From: Ciborinia camelliae
Lineage: Eukaryota > Ascomycota > Leotiomycetes > Helotiales > Sclerotiniaceae
NCBI GenBank assembly: GCA_025890175.1
Contig: JANPYM010000002.1
Coordinates: forward strand, 3,488,391 to 3,552,390
DNA length: 64,000 bases
Reading direction: 5' to 3'
The translations under genes were made by a program, and so were the position numbers. A model generated the notes under the pieces. The model was not told the origin of the DNA, searched no databases, and worked only from the letters and a program-made list of their open reading frames with translations. Numbering within the stretch: position 1 is the stretch's first letter; every line of letters begins with the position of its first letter. Shown in pieces: positions 24,502 to 35,023 of this stretch.

Positions 24502-26422
24502 GATTGTAACGTTTATCTCAATTTATTTCGTATTGATTATTGAGATATTTAGAATTCAAAGTATCGGAGGCAGGTGTAGTTCAATCTGAACATGAATTAG
24601 TTGAAGCTCAAGGTTGAGAAGGGCAATGGCTATGGCGTTGATTGAGGAAGTATGGCAGCGGCCACAGAGATTGAAGATTGAAGACTAACTGTCAGGGCGA
24701 ATAAGGAATAACGAGTGTACTTGACAACGAATGTCAAAGAGTGTGTCTATTGATAATTGCTATTAGTATGTTACTTCTAGGAAATCGCATGAATGAACAT
24801 AAGCTGAAAGTCAATAGATACAAGACTTTGCGAGTGAATGATATTGCGACTCCATTTTGAAAACCGGTCATCCTCCAACCCAACAAGACATTTTCCCCTC
24901 AAACAATCAATTCACTTTTTTGCTGAACGAATTTCGACTCACTTCTTAATATTAATTGTACCAAATCGTGTATGAATAAAGCGTGAGTCTTAAAGGAGTG
25001 TCGTGACGAAAAATCGTCGATTGCTTTTTGGGATGGTGTATCCTGCTTTCACAACTTCGAATTGAACCAAATCATCTACGAGCGATCATTATCCACAAGC
25101 CTCCGGAGGCTCTCACGATTAAAAGGCGTTAACAATCTTCGCGACCAAATTGCAATTCGACTTCGATTGTCGATTAAATTTCCTGATGAGGCGTCGGGGG
25201 TAGGAAGTATAGAGAGGGAGGTGAGGTGAGGTGAGGTCGAGGTGATGGTGGTGGAGGAGGTTTAATGGAATGAATGAATGAATGAGTGAGTGGATGAGTT
25301 GAAGCGGCCTCGATTTCGTAGACACCTTGCGTTGGGGCCTGGTAAAGCTTTCAGGGCGAGGACGAGAGATTTCAGTGGGTACTTTCAAGTTGTGGAACGC
25401 AGGCGTGCGTGCGGGCCAGGGAGTATCAATTTACTAGAATTATACAGGTTAGGTAGGGGGAACGTCCGCAGTATGGATACCTAGATCAGGAACCAAAAAA
25501 TAGTAAGCCAGGTGGGGGGCCGTGAGATGAGAAGAAACGGGAGGAAGAGATTTAAGAAATAGATTGTTTTGTATCGGTAATTGTACGGAGTAAACGCAAG
25601 TAGATTATTGAAGTAGGTCGTAGATAGGTATGAGCACAGGTGGTTATTGTATAAAATAGTACATACTTACACAAAAAAGGATGTGATGAGATGAATTAGG
25701 ATGGGATTCTATTGTAACTACACCTGCACCGGTACCTAGTTACTCTGTACAATCTTACAACTTTCTGTTCCAAGGTTCTTCACAATATACGCAACAGGAA
25801 AAACAAATCAATAAGATGGATATAGATGAAATTAGGATTAATTCATTTATAAAATCAATGAAATAATAATATCATAAACTGCTTTTCTTTTTCTATCATT
25901 ATTTACATCTTTCTAATCAATTTTCCTTCATATAGAGACTCATTTTTCCGTCAAGCCACAAAAGATAATCATTACCTTCTTTTCGCAATCTCACTTCCTT
26001 ACCCCGTGTTACTCTCGCTTAAATATAAACCCAGTGCTTTAAGGCTTATATTGTCCAATAGGAATCAACTATTTGTATCTAGCGTGTTTTAAAAATAAGT
26101 CCTTTAATTACCTACCTATCTATCTAGCCAATATCGGTAGGTATCTATCTACCTAGATATCTATCTATAATATTTCGAATTTCAAATTCATGATTAGGCT
26201 CATTATGAAAACAAGGGGCCGGGTTAAATGTATATTTGATGGAATAATTTGAAGAAGAGGTCTCTTTATTTTACATTTTCCAACTGGATTATGAATTTAT
26301 AAGAGAAGAGGGGAATGCTCGGCAATGATTCTGGTGGCAACCAGGATGGACAATAATGACCCAGTAATTATTTCTTAAAGTTACGCATAATGATTCATGA
26401 TTGTTGATGGGATCATTGGTCA

Positions 26423-26638
26423 TCATTGGGATGGAAACAGAATGTTTGAGATGAGCAAAAAGAGAGAATGTACATTGTACAAAAGGTTACGAATACATTC
26501 ACAACCACAACCTTCTTTTGCAACTGAGCCACCACTTTCGAAATGATGCGGATCATGCGATGAACAAGGCACGCCAATCCAACAGTCGTTGAATGGATAG
26601 GTATCTCCTGCTTTATTATGCACAATATTAATGCACAT
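26423..26638 (-). CDS. Orphan Cys-rich reading frame, possible last exon of a small protein
   Basis: The frame starts MCINIVHNKAGD and contains seven Cys in its first 50 codons, including the spacing CGCEC, with protein-like Asp/Gly/His content; a stop follows about 20 hydrophobic codons later. An AG lies directly before the ATG, so it could be a 3' exon, but I could not find an upstream exon with a signal peptide. It may be a decayed small secreted protein or chance. Not recognised. Confidence 0.2.
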   Translation of the reverse strand: MCINIVHNKAGDTYPFNDCWIGVPCSSHDPHHFESGGSVAKEGCGCECIRNLLYNVHSLFLLISNILFPSQ

Positions 26639-29600
26639 TCTATTACCGGAAATAAATTTATTGATTTACCTATTATTGAAGCCACCTTGCTGTATGAGTA
26701 ACATTACGGGTGGGCTCATCAAAACCCTTCCCCTTACTCAAGTATTAGAAACCTTTTAGCTTTCAATAATCTATCATAAGGATCTGATGAATCAATGATG
26801 ATTCTGTCATTCTATGGATGCTACGAGTATCAAGTTTCAACATAAGGTATTAACTTTTAAGGTCCTACCTACATACAGACTGACAGTGCGCATCTAATCA
26901 TCTTATAACAACAACCTTATGAAAAGCGCTCAGCCCGACGTCCCTGAAAATATTGTTTGGTAGATCATTTGGTCTTAGAACCTTCTCTAATAAGAAGCTC
27001 TCCCCCCCACACCTACAGAATCCACTCTCCCTCCCACTACTCCAGCTGCGGTCATGTTCCCCATCTCGCTCACGTTCCTGTATCTAACCGCTAGATCTAA
27101 CGCCATTTTCGATATCGTGCCTCGTGGGTGCGAACTTTGGACGTTCGTGATTCGTTCATCTCGAGTAGCAAATTACGGTTTGGTGAAAGCATTAACGCGC
27201 AGCAATTGTGCGCCAAGCAAATAATTCTATAATAGTGTTGTTCCTATTAATACCCCTAGAAAAAGTTTGTGTGCGGTAATAGGCACCAAATTGGAAATAT
27301 TATTGACATTTCTAAGTTCTGAGCAATCCATTATCCAAGTGACAAACATTCATAGGTATTACCCAAGAGGGATCAATAAATAAGATCTTGGAAGTCCACA
27401 AAGTCCGAAATTCTCCAGTAGAAAAGGTACGGTGCTTTCGGAATTTTAATTGATACCTTTACATTTAAACCTTCAGATGGAACTTTATTTCACCGCTAAA
27501 ACAAACACGACGACTACTAACTTACGGAAGCCATCAGTAGGTACCTAGTAGGTACCGGGAAGTTGCAAGCCTTCCCAGACTTATCACTGTTATCAGGAAC
27601 CCGAACAGGCTCAGCCCGAGCCCAAGCCTGAGCCTAGATTATTTCAAAGGAAAGGCTAGAGCCTAGAAGCCTAACAGTCTAACAGTCTAACTCCGCTGCG
27701 TACTTATAAACTTAATAATCTTTAATAAGATTGCCATCAAGTTCTTCAACCTTATTAATGTGTAAACTTTAAAGTCAATTAAAAAAGCAATGGCTTCCTA
27801 ACTTCTTCAATCATAGTAATACTTCACAAATCACGATCTCATACATCCGGATTCCGCCTTCAGGACTCAGGAGGTACACAGCGCACCCATTTCTATTGAT
27901 CGATCTACTATGTATTATTATTATTGCCGACTGCAAATTGCTCTGAAGCAATCTACGTACTAAAAAACTACCGAGAGCAACAAACCAACGATTAGAGAGG
28001 GCCCTCCAGACGCCAGTCCAAATTCACGAAGTAAAAGGATAGGGGGAAAATAAAATCCATTTTTATTGTAGAATTTTCAACACATTATGCACTCCAGTTA
28101 GGTATCCATTCTCCATTCATTCATTCTTCCTTCGTTCTTCACCTGTTCTTCATTCCACTACTTGGCGTCATACATTGCGTTTCATATTCACCCACCACCA
28201 CATTCCATTCCATTCATTGATTTTCCATCTGGTATCCCGAAATACTTTCCCACCCGATAAAACGCTAGTGAACAATGACCCGTGAATGTGATACAAACAA
28301 GAACATTCTTCAATCCTTCGATCTGCAGATATCCGCCGCGATACAAAACCGAACATTCCTTTCCGTTCATCAATGCTACCTCCTCCTCCCCCTCCTGGGC
28401 CTCCCCTTCTCATTTCCGTATTTTCAGCTCGTTCCCAAAATCTTAAATGAAATAAATGAAATAAATGAATGTGCCTGTGCCGGTGCTATTAGTCCAAGCA
28501 CCCTCCTAGAACTTCAAACAGGAAGCTCCATGTTACCTACGCCATTGAGTTGCACCTTTCGCGCACGATACATGATGATAATCTACCGACGGAAGAGGAA
28601 CTCGCAGTTTCAGACCAGAGACAAATACGAACGAATTCGCGATCGACCCATTATAGCAGGGTCTGTCACCTCATCTTCTTCTCCCCAGCCCATCCCATCT
28701 CGCCCGTCTTTCCGAATTCCCATCTACCAGTGCGCAACCCACGTTACCCAACTCACTCGAGCATGAATTCAATCTCCACGAGCCCAGAACTGGGTAGACA
28801 GAATTTAGTGCCGCTATACGACACAGGTAGGGTATCGATATTTTCCCACTGGCCATGCTATTTTGGAAAAAAAGAAAGTCTTCAGATGAGACAGAAAAGA
28901 CGTTCATCCAATCCATCTCACACCGACACATTCTCAGCAGCGATTTCACATTCGGCTCATCTCTTCTTTGAAGCTCCGGACACCATGATGTAATACCCAC
29001 GGTATCTGAAGAAAATATGTTTGTCCGCGGTTTCATGTGTGAAAATTCTGGTCTTTTAGTGGAAAGTGTTGTGGAATTGTATTCCTGTCAATCGACCATC
29101 TATATCTGTGTACCGAGAGACTCAATTCCTCCCCGCTCCCTCTTTTACCTCCAATAGAAAACCCCATCCCAGTTTCCACGTAACCTCACATATCTGCATC
29201 ATACCCCCATCCCCATCACATGACGAGCTGAAAACTCAGGTTCCTTTCCTCGCCTCTCTTCGTTTTTCTTTAGGTACGTTCCTTCCCTCAACCATGTATC
29301 TCAGGCATGCATGTTCAAGGCGCAGTTCTCAGAATCTCTCCTTCCCGACTCCCATTTACTTTATTGGAGGAATCCCTCTCTCCTTTTATTCCTCTCCATT
29401 TACTCCAAGGTTCTGAACGCTAGGAATGAAGTGAATCTACGTTGTATTGCAGTAAACAACACATACGATACGTACTTACTCGGTCACTCCCCTCCCCTCC
29501 CCTCCCCACGTCCCATGATCAAACCACGTGAAAATAAGTAGAGGGTGAAGAAAGGTCACGCGTCAATTCAGTGCATCCATCACAAGTGCGCATAATGAGA

Positions 29601-30282
29601 CAGATGTCGTATCTCCAGGGCTATACGAGTAACCGATGGGTAAATGGGGGCTTATCGGTGTATAGAAGGTAGGTATATAAGTGACTGTAAATAGCCCCCA
29701 TCTCATTCCCCAATCGAATCTCGGCACCGCTATTTTTCTTTCATCCTCCAATCCTTATGTTGCAGTTGCATCTCTATTTCCTCAACCACAACCACAACCT
29801 ACAGCGGACCGTTCCGTGATCATAAACTTTTCAAATGTGGCTCTTGGTGGCTCTCATGCCATTCTTCTCTCTATCTTGGGTAGACATATCGGGTTTGCAT
29901 TGGATCGGATCGAATTAGAATGAATTGGCTATCCAATGAATTTCTGGATGATTGTAATCCTAGAAATTTCATAAGCTATAGTAGATCATATATGTTGTAT
30001 CATGAAATAGTACGCTGGCTATGCTTTATACTGATAACGATATATGCATATGGTCTGGGCATGCACATTTGATAGGTGTCAGATAGGTGATAAGATGCAT
30101 GGAGTAGAGAGTGCAGATTTGCTTGCTTTCTTTTAAGATTGAAGGACGTGTGGTGATGGCAATGAGATGAGAATAGTGTTCTGTGCCCCAGGAATCGTGA
30201 TGAGTTTGACCTGCTTCAATAGGTCAAGACTCGCAGAATCAAGGATGCAGGTGCTAGAAGTGTATGCAGGTGTGTCATGTGT

Positions 30283-30827
30283 GTATGAAGTTGGCGATAG
30301 AGTTAGTGATCAACTTGGTGACATCATCTAGAACCCTCAAAAATTGAAGAACAGACTTGGGGTAATTTGGTTCAATGAAACTCTCAACTGCGACCCCGCA
30401 TTCTTTGAGCTTGGCATGCTCAGATATGCTAAAACATACAAACTTTTCACCTAGATATTGGCTGGAGAAATCCCGGAAGATTAGGAACTACTCAGTGGGA
30501 ACCTAGCTATTCAATTTCTTGGTAGCTATTAAGAATGATGCAGATATATCTCCGCTTGACACATTATTAATAGTGCAGCCAAGATGTGAATATCTGAGAT
30601 CGTAGATCATTCCAACTTTTACTTTGGTCCACTAGAATACCGACTTTCAATCTCTTGTCAGTAGATTTGTTCAATATAGCTTCAAATTTATGCGTAAACT
30701 TAAGAGTGGGTAAACTAACCACAGTAAAAAAGACTGGCATGCTTACACAACATTCATGCTCATAATGAAAATATTCCGAATTTTCTGATACACCGCCTAA
30801 CAAAACTTGGTTCGCAGTATAGTGCAA
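30283..30827 (-). pseudogene. Possible degraded gene of unknown family
   Basis: Several minus-strand segments read as natural protein but in different frames. Segment one (about 30827-30580) includes LLGGVSENSEYFHYEHE, a possible 48-bp intron (GTAAGC to TTAAG), then STDKRLKVGILVDQSKSW and a stop. Segment two (about 30500-30283) reads FRDFSSQYLGEKFVCFSISE and later IEPNYPKSVLQFLRVLDDV to a stop. Between them are stops in all frames. Either unrecognised introns separate exons of a living gene or it is a relic. I cannot name the family. Confidence 0.25.
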
Positions 30828-32716
30828 TGCACTTGGTTGATCCGCTGCATGACTTTATCAAAACAGCATCTCTAAGTCAAACCAAAACAAATCACATGAT
30901 TCGGTCCTCGTGAGAGTGTGGCAGCGGCAATTAAAAGGCGAAAAGAGAAGGCTTCGTCAATTTTATTACTGTCCTACGAAGAATAGAGCATACTAAGTTA
31001 ATACACGGAATGTTAGGCGAGCAGTAACTGCGAAACTCACATCATATTCTTATTTTTTATAAAATACTTATTTCTTTTATGAAGACAGGAACATTGAATG
31101 GAAAAATTTCAGATGCTAATGTTGGGAAATACTTCCTATCCGGTCCGACTTGACTGCCGACGGCGATGTTCTATCAGTTCAGCCAAAAACGTCCTGTCGG
31201 TTCCCATATCATATATATATACCCTTATTTTGGTTCAGCATATACTTGCACTTGTTTGGATAACTTGGATCTCCAGATCGGTAATTTTTTATTGTTCCAC
31301 TGAAAATATGCAGGATGTCAGATTGTGTAAATTCAATCTATCTGGGAAAAAAAAGATAAACCGCTGATATATTGCTACGGATACACCAACTCCAACAAGC
31401 CCCTTAGTAAACCATATGCAGTCAGCAGCGGAGTGTGGGCGAGAAGGCAGGTGGTTTCTTGGTAAAGTATCATAGCCTTGCTATGTGATCATTGAAGGTT
31501 GAAAAGTATAGGATTTTTGGCTTTTCGTCTCCAAAATTATGGCAGTAAACGTAGATGTGAAAATATGCATGGTGCAAGTCCATATTCGGGTTGTGGGAGA
31601 ACCGCCATAAGCTAGACGTTGTAATTCGTGGGCCAACTCGAACAAGAGGCGTTATATCTACATGCCGATTGGCTGACTTGACTTCAAGTGTTGACTGCAT
31701 TGATAGGATACCACTCGAGTATAATACTTCTAATCCTTAAGGAAGTATCATGGATGCAAGACAAATGATCAATCCTTTTGATATCGATTAGCCATCAAGT
31801 ATTTCCCACAATTTTTAGTGACTGTCTATTCATAGCAAATCTGATCAGTTCTTGCCTTTAGATAGGTATTCTTATATATTCTTATCCGAACACCCGGCGA
31901 CCCTCCTCCCCTCGTTTTCTCTTATATGTTTTCCCTTGCATATCCCGTGAGATGCCGATCTCACGGAAAAGTGAGCTTCAAGATTGTTTCTCCCATCCTC
32001 ATGTTTTCCCATACGAAGTCTGGCATTTTATAGGAGAGTTGGGTTCACATTTGTGATGGAACAACAAGCATTCATGCGTGGGGAGAAAAGCCCCCCAAAA
32101 AACCCTCCCGTTTCGAGGCTAATTTCTACCCAAGTAGCCAAGGTGGAGCACTTGATTTTCGGCGGTAGCTGCGATAAACATAATGAATTACCCTTTGTAG
32201 AATTAGATATTGTAGGGCCAGTATGAAATGTCGTATTATATCCAAGGATCGGTCTGAGAAGGAAGTGCACTGTGTAGGTACCTAGGTATGGTTTGTTTAG
32301 GACACGCAAACCCTGGGAACAATGTAAACGTGTTGATATTATTGATATATGCTGGGCCCAGAAGAAGAACTATCTAGAAGAAACTGGGGAGCGCGGGAAA
32401 GGTACGAAAGGCGGAAAACTGGAAAACTCAAAATTTTAAAAAAAAGTCAAAATCTAACCTTGGAACATTCCTACGACTCACGAGGCTGCCAGACCGTGCC
32501 AGTGCGGCCAGTGCCAGCCTGCTTGTAAGTTGTGAGCTCCGGCTTGTCATGTCATGATTTTAGCCCCACCGCCGTCTTAGAAACTACCAAGACCGGAACC
32601 TTCCCAAGCATCCCCCGCACCCGTTGATCTAAAAAATTGCATAAAGGATTCACTCTTCCCCTTCCAAACTTCTTTCTATCTTCTTACTTCAATTCTTACA
32701 TTATTTTCTCCTCCAC

Positions 32717-33537
32717 ATGTCCTATTTGATCTCACGATTGAGACTATCATCTTCAAGAATTTCAATTCAAACCAAATCTCAATACCGAAGCTTTTCTCGT
32801 ACAAACGCCATCATGGGTGTCACAAAGACTGTCTTGAATGAAGGTACCGGCGCCATTCCTAAGGTTGGAGATACCGTCACCATTCAATATACCGGATGGT
32901 TGAAGGATGTGGAAAAGGGAACCACTCTTGATGCCCAAAAAGTTACTCCACCGTAAGTCCCCTTGAGACACTCAATCTGTCTTTTCTGTGCAATACTCTC
33001 ACAGTTCAATGGCTAACAAGCTTACTCGCAGATTCGATTCATCTGTCGGCCGTGGTCCTTTCATTGTTCAAATCGGTGTTGGTCAAGTCATCAAAGGTAT
33101 TTTACCCCACCATTCAATAAAAATGACGTTGGATGCTTATTGACTGGTTATTAGGCTGGGACGAGGGTGTTACTACCATGAAGGTCGGTGAGAAGGCTAC
33201 TTTGGACATTACACCGTAAGTGATACCTGCCAGTGGCATTGTAAAACGGTTTAGCTAATATATATTCGTAGTGACTACGCCTATGGTGCCCGGTAAGACC
33301 CCTCGAACCTCTCACACTTTCTCTTTCCATATGTCGACTTGATGGCTTTTACCCTCGGAAAAAGACGGCCATCCCATGATGAACAGAATTGCTGATCCTC
33401 AATTTTATAGTGGTTTCCCCCCTGTCATCCCAGCCAACTCGACTCTTCTCTTGTAAGTCTAAGATTGAACACACCAGATCTACAAGGTTTCCATTAACAA
33501 ATATTGCAGTGACGTTGAGCTCCTGAAGATCAACTAA
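32717..33537 (+). CDS. FPR1: FKBP12-type peptidyl-prolyl isomerase with N-terminal leader
   Basis: Cis-trans prolyl isomerase; the cytosolic FKBP12 binds FK506 and rapamycin. Six exons: 32717-32952, 33032-33096, 33155-33215, 33272-33292 (a 21-bp microexon), 33411-33452, 33510-33537; 150 residues. The spliced protein carries all FKBP landmarks: VTIQYTGWL, FDSSVGRGPF, VIKGWDEGV, DYAYGARGFPPVIP and FDVELLKIN. The usual FKBP12 start is the internal Met at residue 33 (32813, context ATCATGG). The 32 residues before it (MSYLISRLRLSSSR...) are basic, Ser-rich and free of acidic residues, like a mitochondrial presequence, and the first ATG has a weaker context (CCACATGT). Alternative starts may give mitochondrial and cytosolic forms. 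CT-rich DNA at 32650-32715 is a typical fungal promoter/transcription-start zone. Confidence 0.93.
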
Positions 33538-35023
33538 ATCCGCGCCATGTTGCAAAGTTTTCACCCCTAGACCGTCGTAATGACGAGGAGGCTCAGGCTC
33601 ACGATGAATGAATGAACGAATACATACTAGGTAGTGGTGGAAGCATACATGAACCGCCCTATTCAGTTGAGAATGAATACCACGTTGTCTTCAGAAGATT
33701 ATCACAAACTTTGGCCTATTGTGATTGATTTCAAATCCATAAATATTACATCAGAAGTGAGCAGACGAGATGCATGACCGGTGAACCTAAACCTTCAAGC
33801 CACTCTACAACTAGGATCCAAAAGATATCGCTTTTTACGTAGAGTACACAATGGATGGTTCAGTATGACGAGGGACTGTGTAGTATGAATTATCAAGTTT
33901 GAACTATATAATGATCGAATCCAGCATCACAAATGATAGGATACATACCTACCCACCAGACATAGGTATATATAATATTTGAGCTCTTCTATCCGCAACT
34001 AGCTTCACGGGAGGAAAACGATGACCACCTAGTTGCTCAGGCTACTGTCCATATAAATCCTCCCGTCTTCTTACATTATTTGGTGGCAAAGAGTCATAAG
34101 TATAAAGAAGTACATGCGCTTTTTTTTACCTCCGGAATGACATAATTTCTATCATCTATTCATCAGATGCTGTTATTGTACCGAGAGCCTCGTACATCAA
34201 ACCGTCGAGTAAACTGTACTAAATCTCAACAAATGGTTTACAGGAACAAAACATATCCAGTAGATAGCATCGCTCTCAGATATACCTACCTAGGTAAACA
34301 TCAATACAGATACTTATTAATATATATATATATATATCCACAGCGAATTATGTCCATTTCAAAAGAAAAAAAGAAAAAGTTCTTAGTTGCAGTAGGTACC
34401 TACCTTACCATACAAAGGTACGGGCCACGCCTGCCATTATGCCAAATACCAGTCTGGTTATGTCATTTTAGCTTGGCTACTCTAGATGTTTCCATTTGTT
34501 AATTTTAGAGCCTCAGTGGCTGGTCAGGTGTGGATAGGTTAGGTTGTGAAAGGCAAAGGCGAAATGGAAGGCACCACCTGCATTTGATACTGTAAGCAAC
34601 CAGCAGCTTCCAATTCTTCCTATCAATAAAACCATCAATCCATATACATAACAATTATTAATACATTTACATTCACCTTCACATTCACATTCATCAGCCC
34701 ATTCATTTTGAAAGTCGAAAAAAAAACAATAAACCGATAAATCTTAGTGAATTTCTGAATTACCATACCAGCCTTGAATTTCTAAGAATCTCGAGAGCCT
34801 TAAGTTATCGGTGCCTACCTACTGTGCCTTTACCTCATAAGGCGGTAAACCCCACAACATCCAACTCTACCTTACTATCCAAGTTCATTGAACCAGAAAT
34901 AACTCTTTTCTGGAACATTTATCAAACGCCAACATTTCGTCATCAATAGAATTAAACAGCGCTGGCAAGCTGGCGAAACGTAAACTCTCCGACGCGGATT
35001 CTCAGAGGCCAGATAAAAAGATC
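33538..35023. other. Intergenic stretch, FKBP12 to UBA1
   Basis: No gene seen. Contains an ACCTAGGTA palindrome near 34288, a TA run at 34321-34337, TTCACA-type repeats near 34672-34695, and the UBA1 promoter. The last 132 bases before the E1 start codon are open in frame with it (see findings). Confidence 0.6.

Larger units (their letters stand above)
24502..32716. other. 8.2-kb gene-poor region
   Basis: Between the divergent MSB2 (-) and FKBP12 (+) genes I find no convincing intact gene. Reading frames of 100-160 codons near 28275-28766 and 29066-29416 look random in composition. Listed separately are a Cys-rich frame (26423-26638) and a possible degraded gene (30283-30827). Other content: TACCTA-type palindromes (25720-25740, 26110-26165, 27540-27560), a TACGGAGTA motif near 25586, a GAGCCC/GCCTGAG-rich inverted repeat near 27609-27638, and AT-rich tracts. 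Part of it may be extended MSB2 regulatory DNA. Confidence 0.55.

Noticed and set aside
28275..28766. 163-codon plus-strand frame
   Set aside because: Composition looks random, overlapping frames of similar length exist, and no motif, signal peptide or splice support is seen.
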